NCBI RefSeq assembly: GCF_014205875.1
Contig: NZ_JACHEN010000009.1
Location: forward strand, 62,001 to 126,000
DNA length: 64,000 nucleotides
From: Anaerosolibacter carboniphilus
GTDB taxonomy: Bacteria > Bacillota > Clostridia > Peptostreptococcales > Thermotaleaceae
Direction: 5' to 3'
A model generated the notes under the pieces. It did no database searches, was not told the DNA's origin, and worked only from the letters and a program-made list of their open reading frames with translations. The position numbers were made by a program, and so were the translations under genes. Of this stretch, positions 9,262 to 18,696 are shown piece after piece (position 1 is the stretch's first letter; each line of letters opens with the position of its first letter).

Positions 9262-9435
9262 CTAGCCTTTATCATTCTTCGATAGGTATTGATCACATTG
9301 CTTTCCAATAGACTGCATCACCAAATATGAAGGCAATTGCTTAGATTTGATTTGGTACAATTTACAGCCATAAGGAAAACTCATATCCCAAGTAACATAA
9401 TAAAATTTACAACTAACACAATGAATCCTTTCCAT
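9262..9435 (-). CDS. Small cysteine-containing protein, 57 aa
   Basis: Reading the minus strand gives an intact 57-codon frame beginning MERIHCVSCKFYYVTWD and ending in KNDKG. It contains four cysteines as CVSC, YGC and QC, with the conserved-looking string FPYGCKLYQIKSKQLPS. I recall very similar small proteins in Proteobacteria and Clostridia, sometimes misnamed uracil-DNA glycosylase. The cysteines could hold a metal. It lies between two other small genes on the same strand. AAAGGGA is about eight bases before the ATG. Confidence 0.65.
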   Translation of the reverse strand: MERIHCVSCKFYYVTWDMSFPYGCKLYQIKSKQLPSYLVMQSIGKQCDQYLSKNDKG

Positions 9436-9455
9436 GTCCAGTCCCTTTCTAGTCT

Positions 9456-9623
9456 CTATTTTTTAAGCATATCTTTAATAGCCTTTGCAAGGACATCATC
9501 AGAAACTTTTATCACTTTAGTATTCTGTTTTTGGTATACAATCTCCTGGATATGATTCGTATCCTTCGCGTCAATTACTTTCTTATCATTGTTTTCTTTT
9601 GCTTTAAGTATAGATTTAAACAT
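9456..9623 (-). CDS. Hypothetical small protein, 55 aa
   Basis: A lysine-rich soluble protein starting MFKSILKAKENNDKK. ATG at 9623 is preferred because GAGAGGTGAT sits about eight bases upstream; the frame is open to 9671. No family is recognised. It is first in a run of three small minus-strand genes (9456, 9262, 8988). Confidence 0.5.
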   Translation of the reverse strand: MFKSILKAKENNDKKVIDAKDTNHIQEIVYQKQNTKVIKVSDDVLAKAIKDMLKK

Positions 9624-9819
9624 CCCCTTATCACCTCTCATCAACGTGCTTAGCTCCTTGGTATAATCCACTTAACATTTTCAAATAAGTACATACAATC
9701 TAATTTAATGTTATATCTTGAAAGCTTATAAATCAAGTAGGCATAATAAATAGACTATTAGGTTTGGCATATAAAACAATAACGAAACAATTTCGATGGC
9801 CATGTGTTTTACATAAGCA

Positions 9820-9842
9820 GAGCCTTCCACGGATGGAAGGCC
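9820..9842 (-). terminator. Hairpin after the TagO/WecA-like gene
   Basis: GCCTTCCA-cgga-TGGAAGGC is a perfect 8-bp stem nine bases after the stop of the phosphotransferase gene. The T-run is poor. The same stem sequence recurs at 63648-63677. Confidence 0.5.
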
Positions 9843-9850
9843 CTAAAAAT

Positions 9851-10801
9851 CTACACTTTCAAAAGTAGAATAATAATTGACATTAAACTTAAACATACGC
9901 TGATGAGATTAATGAATACTACTACTTGTTTAGGGTTAAGCCCTGACGATAACAATCTATGATGAATTTGACCCGCATCAGCCTTGTATATTGGTTGACC
10001 ATTTAAGAACCGCCGCACTACAACAAAGATATTATCAAAAATTGGTACACCTAATGCAAGTACAGGAATTAAAATTGAAATAAAAGTAGCTTGTTTAAAT
10101 GCACCATCAAGAGCAATAACGCCTAGTAGGAAGCCTAAAAAATTCGCACCAGAATCTCCCATAAAAACTTGTGCAGGATGTCTATTATATCTTAAAAATC
10201 CTAATACAGCTCCAACAACAAGTACAGATAGCAGCGCTGAATCATTCTGCCCTTTGGCTAAAGCAACAACAAATAGTGTTGACCCCGCTATCGCTGTTAA
10301 ACTCCCTGCGAGTCCATCCATACCGTCAGACCAATTGATAACAGTAGTTACTCCTAATAGCCACAAAACAGTAAGTATAAATTGCAGGAACTCTGGCAAA
10401 ACTATGTATTGTTGCGTAAATGGGTTGGTAAAGCCATAGAATACTATTCCAGAGAAATAAACTATCACAGCTGATATTGTTTGAACTGCTAATCTTGGCC
10501 ATACCGAGAATTCTTTACCTTGGGTTTTATACCAATCGTCAACTAACCCAATTAAAAGAATCAAAAACGAAGCTATTAAAATAGAAAAAAATTTCTGATC
10601 TACTGGTTTTATTAAAAATATATAACCACATAAAAACCCAAAGAAAATCGCAACTCCGCCAATCAAAGGTATTGGCTCCTTATGTTTCTTCCTTCCTGTA
10701 GGCTTATCTACAAAATTAACGCTTACTGCATATTCCTTTAAAATCGGCATTAGTATATAAACAATAAGGAAAATCATCAACAATGATATTAAATATTTCA
10801 T
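9851..10801 (-). CDS. Undecaprenyl-phosphate N-acetylglucosaminyl-1-phosphate transferase (TagO/WecA/MraY family)
   Basis: This polytopic membrane enzyme transfers GlcNAc-1-phosphate from UDP-GlcNAc to undecaprenyl phosphate, the first step of teichoic acid or other cell-surface polymer synthesis. The sequence has about ten transmembrane helices. It shows the acidic motif LVDDWY, the NWSDGMDGLAG motif, MGDSGANFLG and the HHRLL loop, all family hallmarks; MraY-specific residues are absent. ATG at 10801 is preferred because GGAG lies eight bases before it; the upstream ATG at 10816 has no such site. Confidence 0.88.
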   Translation of the reverse strand: MKYLISLLMIFLIVYILMPILKEYAVSVNFVDKPTGRKKHKEPIPLIGGVAIFFGFLCGYIFLIKPVDQKFFSILIASFLILLIGLVDDWYKTQGKEFSVWPRLAVQTISAVIVYFSGIVFYGFTNPFTQQYIVLPEFLQFILTVLWLLGVTTVINWSDGMDGLAGSLTAIAGSTLFVVALAKGQNDSALLSVLVVGAVLGFLRYNRHPAQVFMGDSGANFLGFLLGVIALDGAFKQATFISILIPVLALGVPIFDNIFVVVRRFLNGQPIYKADAGQIHHRLLSSGLNPKQVVVFINLISVCLSLMSIIILLLKV

Positions 10802-10904
10802 TAGGTTTTTCTCCATTTCTTTAATATCTTATCATTTATCACAAGATCTATTATATCACACAATTTCTCTGGATAATATTTCAATTTAATTTCTAATACA
10901 AACA

Positions 10905-10958
10905 TAAAAAACACCCTTTCGTATTAAATGTTTGATTACATTCATATAAAAAGGTGTT
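10905..10958 (-). terminator. Probable terminator of yebC
   Basis: AACACCTTTTT and AAAGGGTGTT arms enclose an A/T-rich loop, followed on the minus strand by TTTTT. It lies about 40 bases after the yebC stop. Confidence 0.6.
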
Positions 10959-10999
10959 CAATAGGCATATTCTTAACTCAGAGAGTTGAAATTCAAATG

Positions 11000-11722
11000 T
11001 TATTCTTCAATCTCCCAGTTGTGGAAGACCTCTTGTATATCATCGTCATCCTCAAGCATATCAACGAGTCTATTCATCAGCTTGATGTGCTCAGGGTCTG
11101 TTAATTTCACCGTCGTTTGAGGTATCATGGCTACATCTGCAGAAACAAATACATATCCTTTTTCTGCCAAAGCATCCTTTACTGTATATAAATCCTCTGG
11201 CGCTGTAATAATGATATAGCCGCCACCCTCAGAGATAAAGTCTTCTGCTCCTGCTTCTAGAGCTTGCTCCATCAATTCATCTTCATTAATTTTTCCATTG
11301 GCCTCAATGATAATTTGACCTTTTCTATCAAACATGAAACCAACACAACCTGTTGTACCAAGGTTTCCACCATTTTTATCAAAATAGTATCTCATATTGG
11401 CACCAGTTCTATTTCTATTGTCAGTTAGCGTTTCAACAATTACAGCAATCCCATTAGGTCCATAGCCTTCATAAACAATGCTCTCAAAGTTAGCCCCGTC
11501 TAATCCGCCTTCGCCCTTTTTAATTGCTCTGTCTATATTATCATTCGGCATATTAATACCCTTAGCTTTATCAATGGCAGTCTTTAATGCTGCATTATAT
11601 TCGGGATCTGCGCCACCTTGTCTTGCCGCTACAGTAATTAATCTTGCATACTTCGTAAAGATCTGTGCTCTTTTCGCATCTTGTTTCTCTTTTCGATTGG
11701 CAATTGTACCATGTCTTCCCAT
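11000..11722 (-). CDS. yebC: YebC/PmpR family transcriptional regulator/translation factor
   Basis: YebC-family proteins are described as DNA-binding regulators and, more recently, as factors that relieve ribosome stalling. The 240-residue length matches the family. The hallmark start [18 protein letters not shown], the block [11 protein letters not shown] and the block [14 protein letters not shown] are present, together with the acidic C-terminus [15 protein letters not shown] at 11722 follows AAGGAG; an open frame runs 105 bases further but is not supported. It is a single gene with its own terminator. Confidence 0.95.
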   Translation of the reverse strand: MGRHGTIANRKEKQDAKRAQIFTKYARLITVAARQGGADPEYNAALKTAIDKAKGINMPNDNIDRAIKKGEGGLDGANFESIVYEGYGPNGIAVIVETLTDNRNRTGANMRYYFDKNGGNLGTTGCVGFMFDRKGQIIIEANGKINEDELMEQALEAGAEDFISEGGGYIIITAPEDLYTVKDALAEKGYVFVSADVAMIPQTTVKLTDPEHIKLMNRLVDMLEDDDDIQEVFHNWEIEE

Positions 11723-11890
11723 ATTTCCACTCCTTGTTTTTCTTAAAAGCTTATTAAACCATTGTAATTTTACCATAAATTTTGGTACAAGTAAACAGAA
11801 GATACAACGCATCCCTTTCTGGCCCATCTTCTATAAATCATACGCTCACTGATTCAACGTTTTTCACCTGCAACATATGCTACGTCTATT

Positions 11891-13126
11891 TCATTTCTTT
11901 CTATTAAGGAGCATATGCACTGTAGGTTCTCTAAATAATTTTTCTGCTACTTCATGGATTTCATCCTCATGGATATAATCGAGCTCTTTCATATCTTCAA
12001 CAAAAGCATCTATTCTTTTTCCCATAATTCTTTGATGGAGTACATAGCTTCCTAAACTCTCAGAGTCCTCTAAAATTGAAGCAACAGCTGTTTTCAGAAC
12101 CTTTTTCATGAGGTTGATCGTTTTTTCATCGAGACATATCTCTTTTTTCTTGATTTTTTCAATACAGTCATTAATCGCATTTCGTGCTTCCTCAATATCC
12201 TCTTCACTTACTGCTGTATAAATATATAGTGTTTTTATTGCCTCTGTCGTATCAATCTCAGAATAAATATCGTAAGAAAGGCCTTTTTCCTCTCTTAATG
12301 CCTGAAAGAGAATAGAGTTCGCACTTTCCCCTAGTTTATAATTTAAAATCTCTAAAGCAAGCTCTTCTCTTCTGGAAAATCCATGAAAAGTATATAGATA
12401 AATAAGGGTACTCTGTTCAATATTTGTTTTATAGGATGTTTTTTCAGTACTTCTATTCCGCTCTATAACCACATCAGCAAAAGTCTTTTTCATAGGTATC
12501 CATTGAAGAAAATGGTTTTCTACCATTTTCTTTACCTCTTCATGGGGTAAAGGCGAGACAATACTAATGATACATTGATTGGGTATATAGTGGACTTTGT
12601 AATAATTCTCCAACTGCTCCTTAGAAAAACCCTTTATTGTCTTTTCACTGCCTATCACAGTATGTCGCAGCGGTCCATTCTTAAAAGCTGCCTCATTGAT
12701 CTTTTTATAACTATATTGTTCAACATCATCTAAGTCCGTTTTTATTTCTGCTAAGATTACTTTTCTTTCCCGCTCCATCTCATCTTTAGGAAATGTAGAA
12801 TTTATGATCATATCCGATAGCAGTTCAATGGATGGGCCTAGCTCCTCAGTAAGAGCCGTTATAGCGAAAACAGTAGAAGCATAATCTGTATACGCACTAT
12901 ACGAGCCGGCTCTCTCTTCTAGTTCCTGATTGATTTGATGGTTATCTCTCTTCTTCGTCCCTTTGAACAGCATATGTTCAATGAAATGGCATATACCTTT
13001 TTCGCTCTTTTTTTCATACATAGCGCCCATCTTGAAACCTATATGCAATGAGGAGATTTGTGTATCTCTACAAATTGTAATTAATTGTATACCATTGTCT
13101 AATAAAAATTCTTTGCTATTAAACAC
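11891..13126 (-). CDS. M16 family (insulinase-like) zinc peptidase
   Basis: The 411-residue protein is a two-domain M16B-type peptidase like Bacillus MlpA/YmxG. The inverted zinc motif HFIEHMLFKGT (HxxEH) is near residue 45, and the downstream zinc-ligand Glu lies in the EMERERKVILAEI region. A second, inactive-type domain contains the substrate arm region LREEKGLSYDIYSEID. The start is GTG at 13126 with AAAGGATGG upstream. It is probably cytosolic, as no signal peptide is seen. Confidence 0.9.
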   Translation of the reverse strand: MFNSKEFLLDNGIQLITICRDTQISSLHIGFKMGAMYEKKSEKGICHFIEHMLFKGTKKRDNHQINQELEERAGSYSAYTDYASTVFAITALTEELGPSIELLSDMIINSTFPKDEMERERKVILAEIKTDLDDVEQYSYKKINEAAFKNGPLRHTVIGSEKTIKGFSKEQLENYYKVHYIPNQCIISIVSPLPHEEVKKMVENHFLQWIPMKKTFADVVIERNRSTEKTSYKTNIEQSTLIYLYTFHGFSRREELALEILNYKLGESANSILFQALREEKGLSYDIYSEIDTTEAIKTLYIYTAVSEEDIEEARNAINDCIEKIKKKEICLDEKTINLMKKVLKTAVASILEDSESLGSYVLHQRIMGKRIDAFVEDMKELDYIHEDEIHEVAEKLFREPTVHMLLNRKK

Positions 13127-13280
13127 CTACACCATCCTTTACATAATAATCTATTAGAACGAATACATCTTTCTATAAAATAATTATATTCGATTTCTAA
13201 ACAAATAAAAACCATATATATTTACTTGCCGTTGTAATATACTATTGATAGTAAAACTATCTTTGAGGATTAGGTGACCT

Positions 13281-14384
13281 ATGAAAAAAATAAGTCAATT
13301 ACATATAGGGTTTATTCTCTTGCTCCCTTTAGCCCTTGGAGCTTCGTATCTTGCATCATGCTTTCCATCTGTTATAGAGAATTTTTATACAAAAAAAATA
13401 TATAGATTCATTGGTCAAATGCTAAGTCGGCTGACTGGGATACTCCCTTTTTCTTTAGGGGAGATTATTGTAATCTCCTCAATATTATTGATCATTGTTG
13501 GTCTTATCTCTTTTCTTCGTCATCTCACTTGTGAAAATCTGAATAGGCCTAAAATTATTATGAATTACTTAAAAGTTCTGCTCCTTTTGATCAGTTTCAC
13601 TTATTTTGTCTTTATCTTCGTTTGGGGACTAAATTACCATCGTATGCCCTTATCTGATATTGCCAAAATCGATGTAAGACCTTCTTCTGTAAAGGAATTA
13701 AGCGACCTTTGTTTGGTGCTGATTGAACGCGGAAATGGGTTGCGTGATGATGTACTCGAAGATGAGAGGGGTGTCATGCAGTTGCCAAAGGGCAAGTTAG
13801 ATATGCTTTTGAGGGCCCATTTGGGTTATACAGAGACATCTAAGAATTTTAGCGAGCTAGGCGGTACATTTGGACGTCCAAAAGGCGTTATATTTTCGAA
13901 AGCCATGTCTTACATGGGCATATCCGGCATTTATTTTCCTTTTACTGCCGAAGCCAATGTAAACATGGATATTCCTGATGCTATGCTCCCTAGTACAACT
14001 TGTCACGAAATGGCCCATCAGAGAGGCTTTGCAAGAGAGGATGAAGCAAACTATATTGCATATCTGACATCAACCATGCACCCTGATGTGGATTTTCAAT
14101 ATTCAGGTGTACTTTTGGCCCTACTACATTCCATGAATGCCCTGTACATCCATGATCCTGAGAGTTTTCTAAAACTCAAATCCATGTATAGTGAAGGCCT
14201 TCAGCGTGATTTAGAGAACCTTAATGCATATTGGAAAAAATATGAGGGACCTATTGAAAGAGCTACTACCAAAGTAAATGATGCATACTTAAAATCAAAT
14301 ATGCAAGAGGATGGGGTTCATAGCTATGGAAGAATGGTTGATCTTCTATTAGCGGAACAACGATCAAAACAAGTAAAATATTAA
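13281..14384 (+). CDS. DUF3810 membrane protein with HExxH motif
   Basis: Three transmembrane helices fill the first 120 residues, followed by a large soluble domain. The soluble part has CHEMAHQRGF (HExxH) at about residues 238-247 and a downstream EANYIAYL, matching the DUF3810 family and a gluzincin-like zinc metallopeptidase layout. The function of DUF3810 is unknown; peptidase activity is inferred from the motif. GAGG lies about 15 bases before the ATG. It converges on the NlpC/P60 gene and shares a bidirectional terminator with it. Confidence 0.8.
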   Translation: MKKISQLHIGFILLLPLALGASYLASCFPSVIENFYTKKIYRFIGQMLSRLTGILPFSLGEIIVISSILLIIVGLISFLRHLTCENLNRPKIIMNYLKVLLLLISFTYFVFIFVWGLNYHRMPLSDIAKIDVRPSSVKELSDLCLVLIERGNGLRDDVLEDERGVMQLPKGKLDMLLRAHLGYTETSKNFSELGGTFGRPKGVIFSKAMSYMGISGIYFPFTAEANVNMDIPDAMLPSTTCHEMAHQRGFAREDEANYIAYLTSTMHPDVDFQYSGVLLALLHSMNALYIHDPESFLKLKSMYSEGLQRDLENLNAYWKKYEGPIERATTKVNDAYLKSNMQEDGVHSYGRMVDLLLAEQRSKQVKY

Positions 14385-14392
14385 CAATATGC

Positions 14393-14422
14393 AAAAAGAC
14401 CCTTACAATATAAGGGTCTTTT
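14393..14422. terminator. Bidirectional terminator
   Basis: AAAAGACCCTTA / TAAGGGTCTTTT stem of 12 bp with A-run and T-run flanks, between the converging genes ending at 14384 and 14430. Confidence 0.88.
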
Positions 14423-14429
14423 CCATAAA

Positions 14430-15254
14430 TTAAAATATTGTGCCAATACCAGTAATATTTTTTTCTAAATCTTCTCGATAATCATCATGATCGGGGTTTA
14501 GACTGTTAATCAGTACTCTACCCTCCCTGCCTGTTGCGTGGACATAGCGATCCTCACCCATATACATAGCCACGTGACCAGGGAAAAACAACAAATCCCC
14601 AGGCTTCATCTGCTCTCTATCTATTTTTTTCATATACTCATCCTTTAGGATAGCATCCCGATAGATGATTACACCATTCAACATATAGGCCATGGAACAT
14701 AATCCTGAACAATCTATTCCTATGGGGCTCTTTCCACCCCAGCGATATTGAGTTCCAAAATAAGACAAGGCAGTATCCACCAATTTCTTTCTGAAAACAT
14801 CCTCATTCTCGTTTGGGCAATCGTGCTCCATCTTTTTGATAAATGATGTTCTTATCCAACCTTTCTCTCCTTGGGGAAGAATAACCTGAATCCAATCATC
14901 TTCAGCTTCTCCGGTGACTCTTACGAAGGCGCCTCTTGTTAACAAAGCAATAGCATAGCTTGCATATTTAGGTTCGGCCATGACGTCCACTATGGGATGT
15001 ATGATCACGTGATCAGCTTCTTCTTTCCACTTCAAAGCGGCGCTCGAATCAATCATTAAATGACTTTTATGCATGTATCCATGATACCCATAGTGGGTTT
15101 CTATGTAAAGCCACTCTTCATTTACTTCCTGTTGGATCTTCACCACCATACCATAAAGCCCTTCATCGGCTAACTCACTCTGAAAATTTGGGTTTTTCAT
15201 CACTGAAACTACTGTGCTTTTTAAAATGGCCCACTCGTTTACAAGGCTGTTCAT
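14430..15254 (-). CDS. NlpC/P60 cysteine peptidase with SH3-like domains
   Basis: It probably cleaves the gamma-D-Glu to diamino-acid bond of cell-wall peptides, like Bacillus YkfC. Two SH3b-like domains occupy about residues 1-150. The NlpC/P60 domain follows, with the catalytic Cys in YRWGGKSPIGIDCSGL, His in GHVAMYMG and the third polar residue region HATG. No signal peptide is seen, which suits recycling of cell-wall peptides in the cytosol. It lies 19 bp behind the serine hydrolase gene, in one operon. AAGGAGG precedes the ATG. Confidence 0.88.
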   Translation of the reverse strand: MNSLVNEWAILKSTVVSVMKNPNFQSELADEGLYGMVVKIQQEVNEEWLYIETHYGYHGYMHKSHLMIDSSAALKWKEEADHVIIHPIVDVMAEPKYASYAIALLTRGAFVRVTGEAEDDWIQVILPQGEKGWIRTSFIKKMEHDCPNENEDVFRKKLVDTALSYFGTQYRWGGKSPIGIDCSGLCSMAYMLNGVIIYRDAILKDEYMKKIDREQMKPGDLLFFPGHVAMYMGEDRYVHATGREGRVLINSLNPDHDDYREDLEKNITGIGTIF

Positions 15255-15273
15255 ACGATATACCTCCTTAGGA

Positions 15274-16056
15274 TTAAAATGTTTCTTTTGTCTGAAAATA
15301 ATCGTAAACGCACTTTGATACCTTCCCTATAAGCTGCTTCGCTGTGAGATTGCTAACAGCCTCCGTTACAAATACTCCCAAAAGAAAAGTATGGGTGGGA
15401 AGATAGAAAATACCTATATCATGGTTTAAGTTTAAAAGATCTCCCGTTTTATGAGCAATGGATAGATCCTCTGGCAAATACCTTTTCAGCATTTCAAGAT
15501 CTTTTTGTTTTTTCATGATATCCAACATCAATTCACATAACTCCGGGTTTAATATCTTCTTTCTATAAATAGTTTCTAGCAAGTGGACCATATTTCTGGG
15601 ACTCGTTTTATTCTGCTGTCCCCTCTTTACAGCCTCCTCATCCATCATTTTTCGTTCCAACACTGTTTTCTCTAAGCCTAACTCCCTAGCTAATTTATTG
15701 ATGCGATCAAAACCGAGTAGATCGATGAGAACATTTGTAGCAGTATTATCACTGACAATGATCATCAGTGTAATCACATCTAACAGGGTAAACTCTTGAG
15801 TTTTTAGATCTGATAAAATGCTGTAGGGAACTTTATCGTTAGGCTCGATAATAACCTTTTGATTGAGATCATATCGCCCTTCATTCACTTGCTTCATGGC
15901 TTCTACCATGATTAGTATTTTAATAATACTCGCCGAAGGAATTTGATCATCTCCTCCCAACTCATAAATCCATTGATCTTTTTGCAAATCTTTTAAAACA
16001 ATAGCAACCTTACCCGTTGCTCCTTGAATATGTTTTTCTATTTCCTGACTTAGCAT
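15274..16056 (-). CDS. Class A beta-lactamase-like serine hydrolase
   Basis: The 260-residue protein has the three active-site motifs of penicillin-interacting serine enzymes: SASIIK (SxxK), VSDN (SDN) and HKTGD (KTG). The omega-loop region reads MMDEEAVKRGQQNKTSPRNM, as in Firmicute homologues of class A enzymes. There is no obvious signal peptide, so activity on beta-lactams in the periphery is doubtful; a role with the adjacent NlpC/P60 peptidase in cell-wall peptide turnover is more likely. GGGGAGG precedes the ATG. Confidence 0.82.
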   Translation of the reverse strand: MLSQEIEKHIQGATGKVAIVLKDLQKDQWIYELGGDDQIPSASIIKILIMVEAMKQVNEGRYDLNQKVIIEPNDKVPYSILSDLKTQEFTLLDVITLMIIVSDNTATNVLIDLLGFDRINKLARELGLEKTVLERKMMDEEAVKRGQQNKTSPRNMVHLLETIYRKKILNPELCELMLDIMKKQKDLEMLKRYLPEDLSIAHKTGDLLNLNHDIGIFYLPTHTFLLGVFVTEAVSNLTAKQLIGKVSKCVYDYFQTKETF

Positions 16057-16111
16057 TTATTTTTCCTCCCCTTCTCATGTATCTATTTCTATATAACTCC
16101 TGATGTTCCTG

Positions 16112-16155
16112 CAAAAAAAATAGCCCTATGATTGTTTTTCTTTAATCATAGAGCT
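16112..16155 (-). terminator. Rho-independent terminator of the permease gene
   Basis: AGCTCTATGATT / AATCATAGGGCT stem followed on the minus strand by eight T. It separates the permease from the downstream hydrolase pair. Confidence 0.85.
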
Positions 16156-16172
16156 GTCTTTTCGAACTCAGT

Positions 16173-17552
16173 TTATTTTGTAAATGTTTTTATCATTTTG
16201 TTTCTCTTTGAAATATATATATACACTGGAAGTCCGATAGCTGTAATCGCCAAACCATATAGGGCATTACTTGTATCTGTAAAAAGCGTATTCACAATAA
16301 TGTATAGGCCACCTATTATTCCAACCATTGGAACAATAGGATAGAGAGGCACTTGGTAAGGTCTTTCAATATGTTTATGCTTCTTTCTCAATATAAAAAC
16401 TCCAGCAACTGCCATGGTAAAGAATATCCACAATATAAACGTTACCAAATTCGTCAGCATCTCAAAAGATCCAGAAAAAACATAGATACAAGCAAGGACT
16501 ACTTCTAGAGCAAAGGCATTTAACGGAGTCTGGTATTTTTCATTTATTTTTCCGAAGAAACTTGCATAAGGCATAAGTCCATCCTGTGCCATAGCAAAAG
16601 GAATTCTCACCCCAGTTAATAGATACCCATTCAACGCTCCAAAAATAGAGATCAAAATACCTGCAGATATCAATGCTGCGCCACCATTACCAAAAAGAAT
16701 CGTTGCGGCATCAGAAGCCGGCTTGCTAGATGCAATAACTTCCTCTACAGGAATTACTTGAATAATGGCAAGATTGATTAAAACATATACTGCTATAATC
16801 ATAGTAACACCTATAATAATAGATTTCGGAAGATCCTTTTTGGGATTCTTTAACTCTCCTGCAATATTTCCAACTCCTACCCATCCATCATAGGCCCAAA
16901 GCGTACCCAATATGGCTGTACCAAATCCTGTAATCGTACCTACACTCGTTGTTGTACCCATAATACCTTGGGCGGTCCCCTTCGTTAATCCATATCCAAT
17001 AATAATAAAGATTGGAATGAGTTTTCCGATGGTTGAAATGAATTGTACTTTACTGCCTAATCTTGTTGATAAAACATTGCTGATCATAATGATAAGTATC
17101 ATAGCAACAGCTAATAATTTTTGTTGTAAATCATTTAAGGGAACAAAAGAGGTAGCCTGGGTTGCAAATACGATGGCCAGTGCCGCTGCTGCACCTGGCA
17201 CGTAAATTACTGATTGCACCCAACCAAATAGAAAGGCCCATTTTTCTCCATATAACTCTTTTAAGTAAACAAATACCCCGCCTGTTTTAGGTATGGCTGT
17301 TGCAATCTCTGCAATCGTAAGTCCAGACGCCATGGTGATGACTCCCCCTGCAATCCAAGCTAGAATACCCATCATTGGCGATCCAGCATTTTTAAAAACA
17401 AAGGAAGCTTTGAAAAATATTCCGGATCCAATAACTACCCCTATAACAATAGCTATTGCTTCAAACAACCCAATTTCTTTCTTCAAACCTTTTATCTCAC
17501 TCGCATTTGCTGTATCATTTACTCTTATTTTAGATTTGCTAACCGATTCCAT
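16173..17552 (-). CDS. APC superfamily amino-acid permease
   Basis: The protein has twelve predicted transmembrane helices and the first-helix substrate motif IGVVIGSGIFF typical of the LAT branch of APC transporters (as in SteT of Bacillus). The gene is preceded by a tandem glycine riboswitch with a terminator, so the substrate is probably glycine or a small neutral amino acid, moved in or out. The start is uncertain. ATG at 17552 is chosen for AAAGGA seven bases upstream; the frame is open to a TTG at 17621, with other ATGs at 17564 and 17573. Confidence 0.85.
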   Translation of the reverse strand: MESVSKSKIRVNDTANASEIKGLKKEIGLFEAIAIVIGVVIGSGIFFKASFVFKNAGSPMMGILAWIAGGVITMASGLTIAEIATAIPKTGGVFVYLKELYGEKWAFLFGWVQSVIYVPGAAAALAIVFATQATSFVPLNDLQQKLLAVAMILIIMISNVLSTRLGSKVQFISTIGKLIPIFIIIGYGLTKGTAQGIMGTTTSVGTITGFGTAILGTLWAYDGWVGVGNIAGELKNPKKDLPKSIIIGVTMIIAVYVLINLAIIQVIPVEEVIASSKPASDAATILFGNGGAALISAGILISIFGALNGYLLTGVRIPFAMAQDGLMPYASFFGKINEKYQTPLNAFALEVVLACIYVFSGSFEMLTNLVTFILWIFFTMAVAGVFILRKKHKHIERPYQVPLYPIVPMVGIIGGLYIIVNTLFTDTSNALYGLAITAIGLPVYIYISKRNKMIKTFTK

Positions 17553-17676
17553 CCATTTCCCCATCCTTTCCATATTAAAAACAACGACTTCAACTGCTTT
17601 TTCTATTCCGTAATTCCCCAATTAATACGTGTAACCACCTCCTTCTTATCATAGAATCTTATATAAATATAAAAAC

Positions 17677-17716
17677 AGGGGTAGAACAGCATGCCAAAAA
17701 TATGCTTTCTACTCCC
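17677..17716 (-). terminator. Riboswitch expression-platform terminator
   Basis: GGAGTAGAA / TTCTACCCC-type stem with an inner GCAT/ATGC pair, ending in CCCTGTTTTT on the minus strand. It starts directly at the 3' end of the glycine aptamer, so it can compete with aptamer folding. Confidence 0.75.
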
Positions 17717-17895
17717 TGTCCTTTTATCTGAAAGTTTCCCTAACCAATTGATTAGGTTGCTCCTTTGATGCTGCCATTGGCAGTCTCTCCAGGGTTGTGT
17801 CAAATTATTGTACCAGACCTGAAAGCTTCAAGATAAACAATTAGCCTTGTCTACCTCTTTCTTCTACGGTTATTCCAAAGAATATCTCCAATAAT
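17714..17895 (-). ncRNA. Tandem glycine riboswitch
   Basis: Two aptamers are read on the minus strand. The 3' aptamer (about 17714-17792) has GGAGAGACTG, AAAGGAGCAACC and ACTTTCAG followed by AAAAGGACAGGG, the conserved core. The 5' aptamer (about 17800-17893) has GGAGATATT, CCGTAGAAGAAAG and GCTTTCAGGTCTGG. The linker GACACAACCCTGGAGAG matches the linker of the Bacillus gcvT riboswitch as I recall it. The 5' copy is more divergent. A terminator follows, so glycine likely controls readthrough into the permease gene. Confidence 0.85.
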
Positions 17896-18067
17896 TTTCA
17901 TCCACAGATAATTTAATTGTCGAATTTAATTGCCTTATATAGTTTAAATCTTACACCATCTGCAGTCAATAACGAATGAAAAATGTAACATTTTCTTAAA
18001 GAAACTAAAATATTTTAAGGTTAATGTAATTCAAATATTTAAATAGTTTTCGAATATTTCATCTTAT

Positions 18068-18532
18068 TTAGAGCTTTCCTTCCTGAAAATACTTCATGTA
18101 TTCTTCATAACCTTCCTTCTGTAAATCTTTTGCAGGAATAAACCTTAAAGCTGCACTATTTATACAATAACGTAGGCCACCTTTTTCTTTTGGCCCATCA
18201 TTAAATACATGTCCCAAATGAGAATCCCCTTCTTTGCTTCGTACTTCTATTCTGTGCATGTTATGGCTAAAATCAGCTTTCTCTTTAATAGCACTTCTTT
18301 CTATTGGTTTCGTAAAGCTTGGCCAACCACATCCTGAATCAAATTTATCTCGGGAAGTGAATAAAGCTTCTCCTGTTACTATATCCACGTAGATGCCGTC
18401 TTCTTTATGATCCCAAAACTCATTTTGAAAAGGAGGCTCTGTTCCATTTTCTTGAGTTACTTTATACTGAATAGGTGTTAGCTTTTTCAATAATTCATCT
18501 TTGTTTGGTTTTTCCAATTTTCCTTCTTTCAT
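18068..18532 (-). CDS. msrB: Peptide-methionine (R)-S-oxide reductase
   Basis: MsrB reduces the R-epimer of methionine sulfoxide in oxidised proteins using thioredoxin. The 154-residue sequence has the family blocks [21 protein letters not shown] and [13 protein letters not shown], the last with the catalytic Cys; Cys in SGCGW can act as the resolving residue. The zinc-binding CxxC pairs of some MsrB proteins are absent. It is a full-length single-domain enzyme, not fused to MsrA. ATG at 18532 follows GGAGGATAAT; the upstream TTG at 18544 overlaps that site. Confidence 0.95.
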   Translation of the reverse strand: MKEGKLEKPNKDELLKKLTPIQYKVTQENGTEPPFQNEFWDHKEDGIYVDIVTGEALFTSRDKFDSGCGWPSFTKPIERSAIKEKADFSHNMHRIEVRSKEGDSHLGHVFNDGPKEKGGLRYCINSAALRFIPAKDLQKEGYEEYMKYFQEGKL

Positions 18533-18642
18533 ATTATCCTCCAATTCTTAATATCAATTATTATTTTTGCTTTCATTAGTTTATCCACCCCTTTCAAAAA
18601 TACCCACTACCTTTTCATTTAAACCCTATACAAAACAAATGA

Positions 18643-18663
18643 CCATAAGATTTAATCCTATGG
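18643..18663 (-). terminator. Hairpin after the truncated protease-like gene
   Basis: CCATAGGATT / AATCTTATGG-type stem on the minus strand, about 35 bases after the stop at 18697 and followed by a moderately T-rich stretch. Confidence 0.45.
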
Positions 18664-18696
18664 CCTTGATGCATTTATTGTCTCCATGCCTCTTCA

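Noticed and set aside
17603..17803. Minus-strand 66-codon frame upstream of the permease
   Set aside because: It runs through the glycine aptamer and its terminator, which explain the sequence.
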